A stretch of 64,000 bases of DNA from Hyphomicrobium sp. (lineage in GTDB: Bacteria > Pseudomonadota > Alphaproteobacteria > Rhizobiales > Hyphomicrobiaceae): NCBI GenBank assembly GCA_030148725.1, contig JASBSU010000012.1, positions 109,360 to 173,359 on the forward strand, in the 5' to 3' direction. The notes below the pieces were generated by a model that did not search any database, had not been told where the DNA came from, and was given only the letters and a program-made list of their open reading frames with translations. This document shows, one piece after another, positions 1-9,291 of the stretch (positions are counted from its first letter, which is position 1; each line of letters opens with the position of its first letter). The position numbers were made by a program, and so were the translations under genes.

Positions 1-37
1 TGAGTGTTTTCGGGTCGCTCTTACGCTGAAACACCAT
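1..37 (-). CDS. 5' end of an unidentified gene running off the left edge
   Basis: An ATG at 37 on the minus strand opens a frame that runs off the window. A purine-rich GAGGAG lies about six bases upstream of it, which is good support for a real start. The twelve visible residues read MVFQRKSDPKTL and do not identify a family. The gene would be divergent from the isoaspartyl methyltransferase, with about 80 bp between the two starts for both promoters. Confidence 0.45.
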   Translation of the reverse strand, partial: MVFQRKSDPKTL

Positions 38-117
38 GACGGTCTCCTCGGCCTGTGATCCAGAATCAGAAAGGCGCGCCGACGTGGTGGAATTATGGTG
101 AATCGCCGCGAGAATAA

Positions 118-885
118 GTGTCTTGTGAAGAAATCGCGCGGAAGGTTAGGTCGGCGGCGGCATGCATCGTGATCTCTGTCGCATCGCTCGCGCTGGTGTT
201 CGTTGGGTGGACCGGCATGGTCGCGTCGCACGAGTTTCGCGCCGAGGAGCGCAACCGGATGGTCGACGAGATCGTCGCCATCTCGCGCTCCGTTCCGGAA
301 ACAGAGCACCGCGAATTCGCAACACGTGTCCTGGAAGCGATGCGCCGCGTTCCGCGCCATGAGTTCGTGCCCGCCGAGCAGAAGCACGCAGCCTATCGCA
401 ATCGGCCGCTGCCCATCGGCGATGGCCAGACGATATCGCAGCCCTACATCGTCGCGTTGATGACCGATCTGTTGAACCTCGAGCCCGGGCACAAAGTCCT
501 CGAAATCGGCACTGGGTGCGGCTATCAGGCCGCCGTGCTCGCCGAGCTGGCTGCCAAGGTCTACACGATCGAAATCGTCGACGCCCTCGCGCGCACAGCA
601 CGCGGAACACTGCAGAGATTGGGAATTGACGTTGAGACGCGCTCCGGTGACGGCTACAAGGGCTGGCCGGAAGCTGCCCCCTTCGACGCGATCGTCGTCA
701 CGGCGGCGCCCGACCATATCCCGCCGGCGCTGGTTCAGCAGTTGAAGCCCGGCGGCCGCCTTGTCATCCCCGTCGGCACGAAATTGCAGTCTTTGGTCGT
801 CGTATCGAAAAATCCCGACGGCACGACCATCACCGAGGACATCGTCCCCGTGCGCTTCGTTCCATTCACGCGCGAGACGGAGTGA
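118..885 (+). CDS. pcm: Protein-L-isoaspartate O-methyltransferase, apparently membrane-anchored or exported
   Basis: The 255-residue protein has the PCMT fold. VLEIGTGCGYQ is the SAM-binding loop, and the preceding GDGQTISQPY segment is the family signature. It would methylate L-isoaspartyl residues in damaged proteins using SAM. The GTG start at 118 gives an N-terminal hydrophobic stretch (about residues 12-35), as in the subset of PCMTs that carry an export signal or anchor. An in-frame ATG at 259 follows a good GAGGAG and would give a soluble protein of about 208 residues, so location depends on the start. The hydrophobic character of the upstream frame favours the longer form. Confidence 0.85.
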   Translation: MSCEEIARKVRSAAACIVISVASLALVFVGWTGMVASHEFRAEERNRMVDEIVAISRSVPETEHREFATRVLEAMRRVPRHEFVPAEQKHAAYRNRPLPIGDGQTISQPYIVALMTDLLNLEPGHKVLEIGTGCGYQAAVLAELAAKVYTIEIVDALARTARGTLQRLGIDVETRSGDGYKGWPEAAPFDAIVVTAAPDHIPPALVQQLKPGGRLVIPVGTKLQSLVVVSKNPDGTTITEDIVPVRFVPFTRETE

Positions 886-893
886 TGCTCCGC

Positions 894-1295
894 CTACTTC
901 CAGCCCCAGGTGATGTCCGTCTGCTTGTAGTCGAACGCCCGCTCCGGCGCGCGCTCATCGCTCATGTCGATTTCTCGGCCGCGCTCGTCGAAGAGCTTCA
1001 CGGTGCCTTCGATGTTGAGCGTCTTGCTGCCGATCTCGCATTCGTACGGAACGCTTCTGGCGCCACCGAGCTCCGACCAGTGCCCACCGAAGCGCGCGCC
1101 GACGCAGATCACCTTGTCGGCCGCCAGACCTTGCGCTTTCAGCTCCTGGCTTATCTCGCCCACGAGCTTAGTGTCGTCCTTGAGCTGATCCATCACCTCG
1201 TCGAGTGGGATACTACCTTCGGCGAACGCCGCGCCGGCGCTGAGCAGGGCCGTCACGCGGGCAGTCAAAGCAACCTTGAGCACACGCGAGCGCAT
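894..1295 (-). CDS. Small exported protein of unknown function
   Basis: The 133-residue protein begins MRSRVLKVALTARV with a Sec-type signal peptide ending near AAFA-EG. I chose the ATG at 1295 because GGAGAG lies just upstream and the longer frame to 1337 would put charged residues before the signal. The mature part has two cysteines (in VICVGARFGG and YECEIG), which may pair after export, and ends DITWGWK. I do not recognise the family. It converges on pcm with an eight-base gap and sits downstream of trxA, from which a strong terminator separates it. Confidence 0.7.
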   Translation of the reverse strand: MRSRVLKVALTARVTALLSAGAAFAEGSIPLDEVMDQLKDDTKLVGEISQELKAQGLAADKVICVGARFGGHWSELGGARSVPYECEIGSKTLNIEGTVKLFDERGREIDMSDERAPERAFDYKQTDITWGWK

Positions 1296-1363
1296 GTCGG
1301 CTCTCCGCAATTGAAAGCTACGGCCTGAACATATCATCGGCCAGCGCGCTGCGCGCTCGAAAT

Positions 1364-1393
1364 GAAAAAGGCCCTGCCGGACGGCAGGGCCTT
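1364..1393 (-). terminator. Rho-independent terminator after trxA
   Basis: An 11-bp perfect stem (AAGGCCCTGCC pairing with GGCAGGGCCTT, loop GGAC) lies at 1368-1393. On the minus strand it is followed by a run of five T. It is 25 bases past the trxA stop and ends the long minus-strand series. Confidence 0.85.
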
Positions 1394-1418
1394 GATATGG
1401 AATTTCTTCCGAGGCGCC

Positions 1419-1742
1419 TCAGGCGACCGAGGAATTGATCCAGTCCTCGAGCTTCTTCTTCTGGACGAGGGCGCCCGTGTGCTGGGCGGTCACCTGGCCG
1501 TTCTTGAACAGGATGAGCGTCGGCATGGCGCGGATGCCATATTTGCCCGTGACGTTGGGGTTCTGATCGACGTCGAGCTTCACGACCTTGATCTTGCCTT
1601 CCATCTCCTTGGCGACCTGGTCGAGCGCCGGCGCCATGGCCTTGCAGGGGCCGCACCACTCCGCGAAAAAGTCCACGAGCACCGGCTCAGAGGACTTCAA
1701 AACCTCCTGATCGAAGGTGCTGTCCGACACTGCATTCGCCAT
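1419..1742 (-). CDS. trxA: Thioredoxin
   Basis: The 107-residue protein is a classic thioredoxin: the active site WCGPCK lies near residues 29-34, and the cis-proline loop appears as IRAMPTLILFKNG. It is a cytoplasmic dithiol reductant kept reduced by thioredoxin reductase, which is not in the window. It lies 64 bp downstream of addA in the same direction, and a terminator follows. Length and motifs match TrxA. Confidence 0.95.
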   Translation of the reverse strand: MANAVSDSTFDQEVLKSSEPVLVDFFAEWCGPCKAMAPALDQVAKEMEGKIKVVKLDVDQNPNVTGKYGIRAMPTLILFKNGQVTAQHTGALVQKKKLEDWINSSVA

Positions 1743-1806
1743 TTATGTTCTCCTTTTGAGGTGTCACCCGGGGCTGGGAGCCGCCGACACCTCTTCGAGC
1801 CCGAAG

Positions 1807-4800
1807 TTAGGAATGCCCCCCGCGAGCGTCAAGATGGCTGACGTCGAGGTCCCATAGGCGGGCGGCATAGCTGTCCAGCAGATCGTTGGGAACAGGCATG
1901 ATTCGCGGCCCGTCCGTCCATAGCAGAGCCGCCCGGACAGCCCGACCTGCATAGATTTCGCGCAGCGCCAGCCGATAGGCTGCCAGCTGGAAGAGGTAGG
2001 CAGCTGCAACCTGTTCCACCTTTTGGGGCGGCGGCCGATTGGTCTTGTAGTCGACGATGAGCACCTCGCTGCCGAGGTCGACCAGCCGGTCGAGCTGGCC
2101 CATCAGCTTCAGGGGCGGCCCCTTCCCCGTCGAGTTGGGCAGCACCGCCACGATCGGCACTTCCGCCCGGCTCTTCGGTCCGAACAAGGGAGCGAACTCC
2201 GGAGCCGTCAGAATGGCCAGCGATTCCTTGGCGATCGAGCTGCGCACCTTGGTCGACAGCGCTTCACCGCGCGCGGCGAGAAACCCGGTAGCCGCCTTCT
2301 CCCAGCCCGCTTGAGGCAGCGTCGGCAGATACTGCAGAAGCGCGTGCGTGAGCGTGCCGCGGATGAAGCGGTTGTCGGTCGCCTGCGCGGACGGTGACGG
2401 CGCGGCAGGCTCCTCGCCCACCGGAAGCGCCTTCGGCCGCGTCTCGACGATAGGCTCACCCTCGGCGTCCGGTGCGTAAGCTTCGAGCCGCGACGGCGCG
2501 AGCGGAATGGAAAGGGTCGCTTCACGCGGCGCAGCGCTCTCCGCCCACGCCGGCAACGTGACCCGCTCCGTCTCTTGCTTGTGCGCGGTATCGCGCGGCT
2601 TGGGCGCAATTGCCTGCGGCGCCACGCAACGGCGAACCACGACACCCGAGGCGTCGGTCACGTCTTCCACGCGGCCCGCAAGGCCCGCCTCGATGTGGCT
2701 GTACCAGCAGTCGGGCGCCTTGGACCTCTTGCCCTCGAAGCCGGTGACGTACAGCCGGTCGCGCGCGCGTGTCATGGCGACGTAGAGGAGCCGGTTCAGC
2801 TCCTCGCCCTCGCGGCGCGAGCGGGCACGCTGCGCAGCGGCGATCACCGCATGCTTGCTCGTGCCTTTGACGCTCCACACGAATGGAGTTCCATCCGTGC
2901 GATCCGGCAGCCGCAGATCGCCGAGCTCGTACAGCGAGGTCATCGGTCCGCCCGACGCCGTCGAGCATGTATCCGGCAGGAACACGATCGGTGCCTCGAG
3001 GCCCTTCGCGCCATGCACGGTCATGACGCGCACCTCGTCCCGCCCTTGCTCCATGTCGCGTTTCACTTCGCGGTCGGCTTCCCGAAGATAGGTCATGAAG
3101 CCGGTCAGCGAGGGCGCCTCCGCGTCGTCGTAGCTGAGCGCGAGATTGAGGAACTCGTCGATCGGATCGGTCGCCTCGGCACCCAGGCGCGCCAGCAGCT
3201 TCGCGCGCCCGCCTTCTCGGTCGAGGATGGACGCGAAGAACTCGAACGGCGGCACGAAGTCCGCGCGCGAGCGCCAGCGCTTCAGCGTCTCCACCGCCGC
3301 GAAAAAGCGCGCATTGTCGTCCTTGTGCGCAATCAGCGCCTTCCACAGTGCACCGCCGCGGCCCGTCGCAATGGCCATCAGGTCATCGTCGTCGAGACCG
3401 ATCAGCGGACTTTTCAAAACCTCGGCCAGTGAAAGGTCGTCTTCGGGCAGCGTCAGGAAATCGCCGAGCGACATCAGGTCCTGCACCACAATCTGCTCGG
3501 AGAGCCGCAGCCGGTCGGCACCGGCAACCGGAATCCCCCGCGCCTTCAGCGCCGCCACCATCGGCGCCGCAAACGGGCGCCGCTTGCGCACCAGGATGAT
3601 GATGTCTCCAGCCCGGATCGGGCGACCTTCCGAAGCCAGCGTTTCACCCTCGTCCAGCCAGCGCCGGATCGTGGCCGCGATGCGCTCGGCGAGGCGCTCT
3701 GCCGGCGCGCGCCCCGTCGCCTCATCGAGCGGCAGCCAAGGATCGGTGTCGGCAGTCTGCTCCGGCAGCTCGGTCGGCCAGATTTCGACAACGCCGCCAT
3801 GCCCCATGCGATGCACGGCATGACGCACGATCGCGCCTTCCGCCGTGAGGCCGGGCGTGCGCACATGATCCGCAAAGACGCGATCGACGGCCTCCAGCAC
3901 CGGCGCCACGGTGCGGAACGACAGGTCGAGCGGAATGCGCCGCCACGTGCGATCGCGGCTCAACTCGGCGAACCGCTTGCCCATCTCCGCGAACTTGTGC
4001 GGTGCCGCGCCTTGGAACGAATAGATCGACTGCTTTTCGTCGCCCACCGCGAACAGCGTGCGCACCGCTTCGTGCTGGCCGCTGCCGTTGAAGAATTCAT
4101 CCGCCAGCGAGCGCACGATTTCCCATTGCTCCGGGCTCGTGTCCTGCGCCTCGTCGACGAGGATGTGGTCGATGCCGCGGTCGAGTTTGTACATGACCCA
4201 CGCGGCGAGATCCTTGCCGCTCAGCAGCCCGACGCTGCGCATGATGAGGTCGTCGTAGTCGAGCGCTGCGCGCCGCTGCTTGGCGAGCGTGTAGCGCTGC
4301 AGGACGGAATGGGCGAGACGATGCAGCGCTATGGTAGCCGTAATGACGCGCACTCCGCGCCGCTCATCGACGTAGGTCATGAAGCGCGCCTGCGCATCCG
4401 CCATTGTTTCTTCAAGGCCCGGGAACGCCGCCTTGACTGCGTTCGTCATCAGGCGTGAGCGTGCGCCTTTGTCGGTGCAGAAGTAATCTTCGAGTGCTGC
4501 CGCGCGTGCTGCGCTCGATGCCGCCGTCAATGCTGCAATGATCGACGGTGCGAGGCTCTGGTCGCTCTTGCTGCCACCGCTGAGACCGTCGCGCAGCCGC
4601 ACGAGGTCGGCGTCGGCGACGACATCGGCCATGTCGCGCTCGATGTCCTCGCTGTTCACGTCCTCGCGCACGCCAAAATGGCTGCGGAACACCCGTTCGA
4701 GACCGACGAGAGCGTCACCATCGCCGTCGCCGAAGTCGATGCGCGTTGCGCTGTCGAGCCATCGCCGCTGGGCGAGCGCCGCCCGCAACACCTCGTCGAA

Positions 4801-5388
4801 ACGATCTTCCGTCACGTACGGAATGACGGCATCGAGCGCCGAACGCTGCGCGCTGTCGCCGGTGTTGGTCGCTTCCACGAGCGTCGCATCGGTCGCCTCA
4901 CGCAGCAGCGCGGCGGCGGTGGTGTCGTCGAGCACCGTGAAGCCTGGGGCAACGCCTGCCTCCAGCGGAAAGCGCTGCAGCAGCCGCTCGCAGAACGAGT
5001 GAATGGTCTGAACCTTGAGCCCGCCCGGCGTCTCGATCGCAACGGCGAACAGCGTGCGCGCAAGCTGCGTTTCGCCCGGCAAGGGTTTCCGGTCGCAAAG
5101 CGCCGTGATCTCGGAGGCAAGCTTGTCCTCCGGTGCGGTCACCCACTTCGCCAGCGTATCGAACACGCGTTTCGACATCTCGGCCGCCGCGGCCTTCGTG
5201 TAGGTGAGGCACAATATCCGCTCCGGCGGCGTGCCCGACAGCATCAGCCGCAGCACGCGCTGCGTCAGGACGTGCGTCTTGCCGGTGCCGGCGTTTGCAC
5301 TCACCCAGACCGAGGCGGTGGGATCGGCTGCGTCGCGTTGTGCGAGCTTGGTGCGATCGAGATCCGAGAGGGAAGCTTGCTGGCTCAT
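1807..5388 (-). CDS. addA: Double-strand break repair helicase-nuclease AddA
   Basis: The 1193-residue UvrD/Rep-type helicase has a C-terminal RecB nuclease domain. Walker A is ANAGTGKT at about residues 31-38. The DEAQDTSPEQW motif (Walker B) lies in the first third, and VMTVHGAKGLEAP (motif V) follows. GQLDRLVD and IVDYKTNRPP form the nuclease active site near the C-terminus. With AddB it resects broken DNA ends for RecA loading. I chose the ATG at 5388 because it overlaps the addB stop as ATGA; the frame is open 36 bases further upstream but that part lies inside addB. Confidence 0.96.
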   Translation of the reverse strand: MSQQASLSDLDRTKLAQRDAADPTASVWVSANAGTGKTHVLTQRVLRLMLSGTPPERILCLTYTKAAAAEMSKRVFDTLAKWVTAPEDKLASEITALCDRKPLPGETQLARTLFAVAIETPGGLKVQTIHSFCERLLQRFPLEAGVAPGFTVLDDTTAAALLREATDATLVEATNTGDSAQRSALDAVIPYVTEDRFDEVLRAALAQRRWLDSATRIDFGDGDGDALVGLERVFRSHFGVREDVNSEDIERDMADVVADADLVRLRDGLSGGSKSDQSLAPSIIAALTAASSAARAAALEDYFCTDKGARSRLMTNAVKAAFPGLEETMADAQARFMTYVDERRGVRVITATIALHRLAHSVLQRYTLAKQRRAALDYDDLIMRSVGLLSGKDLAAWVMYKLDRGIDHILVDEAQDTSPEQWEIVRSLADEFFNGSGQHEAVRTLFAVGDEKQSIYSFQGAAPHKFAEMGKRFAELSRDRTWRRIPLDLSFRTVAPVLEAVDRVFADHVRTPGLTAEGAIVRHAVHRMGHGGVVEIWPTELPEQTADTDPWLPLDEATGRAPAERLAERIAATIRRWLDEGETLASEGRPIRAGDIIILVRKRRPFAAPMVAALKARGIPVAGADRLRLSEQIVVQDLMSLGDFLTLPEDDLSLAEVLKSPLIGLDDDDLMAIATGRGGALWKALIAHKDDNARFFAAVETLKRWRSRADFVPPFEFFASILDREGGRAKLLARLGAEATDPIDEFLNLALSYDDAEAPSLTGFMTYLREADREVKRDMEQGRDEVRVMTVHGAKGLEAPIVFLPDTCSTASGGPMTSLYELGDLRLPDRTDGTPFVWSVKGTSKHAVIAAAQRARSRREGEELNRLLYVAMTRARDRLYVTGFEGKRSKAPDCWYSHIEAGLAGRVEDVTDASGVVVRRCVAPQAIAPKPRDTAHKQETERVTLPAWAESAAPREATLSIPLAPSRLEAYAPDAEGEPIVETRPKALPVGEEPAAPSPSAQATDNRFIRGTLTHALLQYLPTLPQAGWEKAATGFLAARGEALSTKVRSSIAKESLAILTAPEFAPLFGPKSRAEVPIVAVLPNSTGKGPPLKLMGQLDRLVDLGSEVLIVDYKTNRPPPQKVEQVAAAYLFQLAAYRLALREIYAGRAVRAALLWTDGPRIMPVPNDLLDSYAARLWDLDVSHLDARGGHS

Positions 5389-8300
5389 GACGCGATGACC
5401 TCGTCCTCGCCCGGCACCGCCCATTCGGCAACGCGCGCCAGATGCGCATATTCGTCGTAGTCATATTGGAAGCGCGCGCGCCGAAGCGCTTTGTACGGGG
5501 TTGTCTCATCGTCGAAGCGCGCAATGAGCCGCGTGAGGTTTTCGAGCGCCGCCTCGGCGAGCATCGTCACGTCGCCGGCGTCCACGGGCTTATCCTCGCC
5601 CGGCGGCTCCGCTCCTGTGGCGCGGACATATCGCAAGCCGATCACCGGCAGTCCTGCGACGCCGTCGAAACCCGGCAGGCCGAGCGCCACCGCCGCCTCC
5701 AGCGGCAGCTGCGATTTCATCCCCGATGCGATCTGCCTGTCGCTCGGAACGCTGCCGGTCTTGTAGTCGGTGATGATGATGCCGCGAGAGGTTACGTCGA
5801 TGCGATCGGCACGCGCTGTGAGCGTGAAAATCCCCGCGGTACCTGCGATCACACGTTGGCCCGTCACTTCGGCCACGATGCGTTGAACGTCGGCGCGTCG
5901 CGCCGGCTCGGTGTCGGCGAACCAGTCCGCGAAGCGATGGAACCGCGGCAGCCAGAACGCCGCGACGCGTGGATTGCCGATATAGTCTTCCAGCACGCCG
6001 CGTGCGATCTCGATGAGCTTGGAGCGCGCATCGCCGGGCAGCGTATCGGGATACATCGCCGCAAAGCGGCTCATGATGTCGTGCACGACATTGCCGAGCA
6101 GTGCGGCGTTGGGATCCTCGCCGAGCGCCGGCAGCTTCTCCAGCTTCAGGATGTCCTTGGCGAAGATTGCATACGGATTGGCAAGCCATGTTTCGATGCG
6201 CGTCACGCTGAGGCGTCGCGGCCGCAGCGCGAGAGGAGGGCGCGGTTCGGGCGCCGATATGCGGATGCGGTTCTGTGTGTCATCGCGCATGCGCGCCCAT
6301 CCGAGCCACGGCTGGGTGGGCTGCAACTGGTCCGCGATGCCGAAGCCCGAGAGCAGCGCCTGCAGACGCATCAGCCAGCGCGAGGGCACCGTGGGCACGC
6401 CGTCGATCTTCTCCGCGCGCGTCAGGTACACCTGCTTCGCGCCAAGTAGCGACGTAAAATCATGCGCCGCGTGGCCGATCGCAGCTTCCGGCGACGGAAG
6501 CCGCAGATCCTTGCGCATCGGGCGGTTGAGCCAGGGACCGGGATCTGCCGCCTCCGGCCATGTCCCATCGTTGAGCGAACCCAGCACGATGACGTCCGGT
6601 TGCTGCAGGCGGGCTTCGAACGGACCCCAGATCGACAATCGGGGATGCACGGCAACGCGCGAGCGCACGTTCTCACCGACGAGGAAGCTGCGATAGAGAT
6701 CGGGATAGTCGGCAGCCGTGACCTGCAGCGCTGGAAGCCGTTCGTCGATGAGGCCGGCAAAGAAGCTCGATGCCGCGGCGCCGGCTTCACCCTGCCACAG
6801 CGGAGAGCCGTTGTCGGAGGCTTCTGCTTCCGGCAGCGCGCACAGCGCTTCGGCCACGGCGATGTGCGCCTTGGCGATGTCCTGCATCGATTGCAGCCCG
6901 CGCGCGCGGAACACATCCAGCAATGGTGCGTACGCCTGCGTCAGTCGCGCGACGAGTTCGTGCGCTCCGGTCCAGTCGTCGGGCCAGAGCCTTTTCACGG
7001 CGCGCCGCCGCCGATCCTTGTTCGCATCGGCGCGATCGAGCGCATCCGCAACGCCTTGGATGCCGCGCCCGAGGTACACATCGCGAAACGCAGCGATTTC
7101 CAGCGCCCGCGCGGCGCGGCGCACGCCGAACGCATCGAGCCCCAGCCGTGTCAGCGGATGCTTCAGCAGGGCCATGACTGCGGCCGGCGCAAAGTCTTCG
7201 GCGACCGCAGCGATGGTGAGGTCGAGAAATGTGCCTGGCGGTGTCTTGGCGAACGGACGTCCCGCGGAATCGTCGACGCGAATGCCCCAGGCTTCGAGCC
7301 GCACCGCAACCCGTCGTGCAAGCAGCCGGTCCGGTGAGACCAGCGCCGCCGTGCGCCCGGGCGTCTCGGCCGCTTCGCGCAGGATCAGCGCGATCACCTC
7401 CGCCTCGTCCTGCGCTGACGGCGCCTCGATGAGGCTGACGCCCTCGAGCGCGCTTTGCACGTCTGCCTTATCGGTCTTGCCGATGTAATCCTGCCAACGC
7501 CCGGTCATTTTCGAGGGGCGCATCGTCTCTGCGATGAGCACGTCACGCGCGATCTGCGCTTCATCCGGCTCGGCGCCGGGCAGCTGCATCACGTCGCGGC
7601 GCGCGATGCCGAGTTCCGACAGCAGCTTGTGAAAGCCGAACTGCGGATGCTCTGGGTGCTCCGCGATGGCCGCCCAGCTTTCTTCGTCGAGGTAGAGGTC
7701 GAGCCCCGGCAGCACGATGGCGCCCTGCGGTAGTGCAGCGACGGCCCGCATCAGCTCCACGGTGGCCGGAAACGAGCCTGTCACGCCAGCAACGATCACC
7801 GGACCCGACGCGCCCGTTGCGAGCCGCTCTGCCTCGGCAAGAATGGCGCGATTGCGCCGCGCTGACGGCGAAAGGAGTTTCTTCTCCTCGATATAGGCTG
7901 GCCAGAAAGCCGTGATGATTTTGAGGAAGTCGAGCGTCTGCTGCCAGTGTTCGGAATATTCTGCAGGCACCAGCGAGGCGAGACCGTCGAGCGCCACGTC
8001 CTCGTTCTCGACGAGATCCATCAGCTTCGCGAGTTCGGACGCAAGCTGCGCGGCCTGCGCTGGCGTATTGGCACCAGCCGCGACCGCGAGATCGGAAAGA
8101 TGCCCGGCGTCGCCGCCGCCTCTGCGCATCGCTTCAGACCACTTCTGCACCAGCATCGTCAGCACTAGGCGTCGCTCGATCTCGCTCACCGCCGGCGGAA
8201 GATCGAGCGCGTCGCTGCCGAGCGTTCCGGGGCTTGCAAGTCCTGAAAGCAGGGCCAGGTCTTCATCGCCCGCCGAGATGGGACGTATCTGCGGCAGAGT

Positions 8301-8558
8301 CATCGCGCGCCCGCCGGCTGCGGTCAGGAAAGCCTCCTGCATCACGCGCGATGCACGCCGCGTCGGCAGCAGCAGCGTGATATCCGGGAGCGCCAGCGGA
8401 TCGGGCGGCGTGCCGCCTGTCGAGGGAAGATCTCCGTTCAGGATCGCTGTCGCGACCGAGGCGAGGAACGGGCGCCCTGTCGGAACCGTGAACACACGGA
8501 CAGTGCCGGCTCCGCCATAGCCCGAGCCGTCTTCTGCACTGTCAGGTGACGTCCTCAC
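5385..8558 (-). CDS. addB: Double-strand break repair protein AddB
   Basis: The protein of about 1057 residues is the partner of AddA. The N-terminal helicase-like half has PTGRPF where active helicases have Walker A, so it is probably inactive as a motor, as usual in alphaproteobacterial AddB. The C-terminal half has RADRIDV and ITDYKTGSVP, the RecB-family nuclease motif that cuts the 5' strand. I propose the GTG at 8558, which overlaps the end of the nucleotidyltransferase gene by 17 bp. The frame stays open to 8621 inside that gene, so the start is uncertain. Its stop overlaps the addA start by four bases. Confidence 0.93.
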   Translation of the reverse strand: MRTSPDSAEDGSGYGGAGTVRVFTVPTGRPFLASVATAILNGDLPSTGGTPPDPLALPDITLLLPTRRASRVMQEAFLTAAGGRAMTLPQIRPISAGDEDLALLSGLASPGTLGSDALDLPPAVSEIERRLVLTMLVQKWSEAMRRGGGDAGHLSDLAVAAGANTPAQAAQLASELAKLMDLVENEDVALDGLASLVPAEYSEHWQQTLDFLKIITAFWPAYIEEKKLLSPSARRNRAILAEAERLATGASGPVIVAGVTGSFPATVELMRAVAALPQGAIVLPGLDLYLDEESWAAIAEHPEHPQFGFHKLLSELGIARRDVMQLPGAEPDEAQIARDVLIAETMRPSKMTGRWQDYIGKTDKADVQSALEGVSLIEAPSAQDEAEVIALILREAAETPGRTAALVSPDRLLARRVAVRLEAWGIRVDDSAGRPFAKTPPGTFLDLTIAAVAEDFAPAAVMALLKHPLTRLGLDAFGVRRAARALEIAAFRDVYLGRGIQGVADALDRADANKDRRRRAVKRLWPDDWTGAHELVARLTQAYAPLLDVFRARGLQSMQDIAKAHIAVAEALCALPEAEASDNGSPLWQGEAGAAASSFFAGLIDERLPALQVTAADYPDLYRSFLVGENVRSRVAVHPRLSIWGPFEARLQQPDVIVLGSLNDGTWPEAADPGPWLNRPMRKDLRLPSPEAAIGHAAHDFTSLLGAKQVYLTRAEKIDGVPTVPSRWLMRLQALLSGFGIADQLQPTQPWLGWARMRDDTQNRIRISAPEPRPPLALRPRRLSVTRIETWLANPYAIFAKDILKLEKLPALGEDPNAALLGNVVHDIMSRFAAMYPDTLPGDARSKLIEIARGVLEDYIGNPRVAAFWLPRFHRFADWFADTEPARRADVQRIVAEVTGQRVIAGTAGIFTLTARADRIDVTSRGIIITDYKTGSVPSDRQIASGMKSQLPLEAAVALGLPGFDGVAGLPVIGLRYVRATGAEPPGEDKPVDAGDVTMLAEAALENLTRLIARFDDETTPYKALRRARFQYDYDEYAHLARVAEWAVPGEDEVIAS

Positions 8559-9279
8559 GTTCGATCCACCTTTCCGCCTCAACGAGGGCTTCCGGCGTTC
8601 CGACGTGCATCCAAAGGCCATCGAGGCGGATGCCGAACAGTCTGCCGTTGTCGATGGCTGCGTCCCACAGCCTGTTCATCGAGTAGACACCCTCTGCAGC
8701 GCCCTCGAAGAGGCGCGGGTGTGCGATCGAAACGCCGGTGAATACGAACGGCACCAGCTGTTGCTCGCCGCGCCGGCTGAGGCGCCCGTGTTCATCCATC
8801 GCAAAATCGCCCGACCCGTCGTAGCCGAGGCTGGTAGCCGCGGATGCGAGCAGCATGAGCGAATCCATGCGGTCGGGATCCCATACCGAGAATAGCCGCT
8901 CCAGGTTGGACCCGACCCCCTCGATCCAGACCGAGTCGGAGTTGTGAATCAAGAACGGCTCCCGGCCCAGCAGCGGCAGAGCGTTCACAACCCCGCCCCC
9001 CGTATCGAGAAGCTCTTGGCGCTCATCGGAAATTACGATTTTCGGCCGCTCGCGCTTCTTCACATGCGCTTCGAGCTTGTCGGCCTGATAGTGCACATTG
9101 ACGACCGCGCGCTCGACCCCCGCCGCCGCGATGCGGTCCAGCACATGGTCGATCAGCGTCCTGCCTTTCAACACGACCATCGGCTTGGGAATGTCTTTTG
9201 TCAGCGGCATCATGCGTTTGCCGAAGCCGCCGGCGAGCACCATTGCCGCCCCGGGGCGCCAGCGCGTTGAGGCAGTCAT
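8542..9279 (-). CDS. murU: Nucleotidyltransferase, probable N-acetylmuramate-1-phosphate uridylyltransferase
   Basis: The 245-residue protein is a sugar-phosphate nucleotidyltransferase with the N-terminal signature LAGGFGKRMMPLTKDIPKP. MurU enzymes convert MurNAc-1-phosphate and UTP to UDP-MurNAc in peptidoglycan recycling. The assignment rests mainly on the neighbour: the gene lies 12 bp after a protein whose C-terminal half is an AmgK-type sugar kinase, its usual partner. On sequence alone it could be a related NDP-sugar pyrophosphorylase (mannose- or glucose-1-phosphate). Confidence 0.82.
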   Translation of the reverse strand: MTASTRWRPGAAMVLAGGFGKRMMPLTKDIPKPMVVLKGRTLIDHVLDRIAAAGVERAVVNVHYQADKLEAHVKKRERPKIVISDERQELLDTGGGVVNALPLLGREPFLIHNSDSVWIEGVGSNLERLFSVWDPDRMDSLMLLASAATSLGYDGSGDFAMDEHGRLSRRGEQQLVPFVFTGVSIAHPRLFEGAAEGVYSMNRLWDAAIDNGRLFGIRLDGLWMHVGTPEALVEAERWIEREDVT

Positions 9280-9291
9280 GGATGGGCTCCG

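Noticed and set aside
4678..6449. Long plus-strand frames (260 and 335 codons) opposite addA and addB
   Set aside because: They lie antisense to clear helicase-nuclease genes, and their arginine-rich composition is that of shadow frames.
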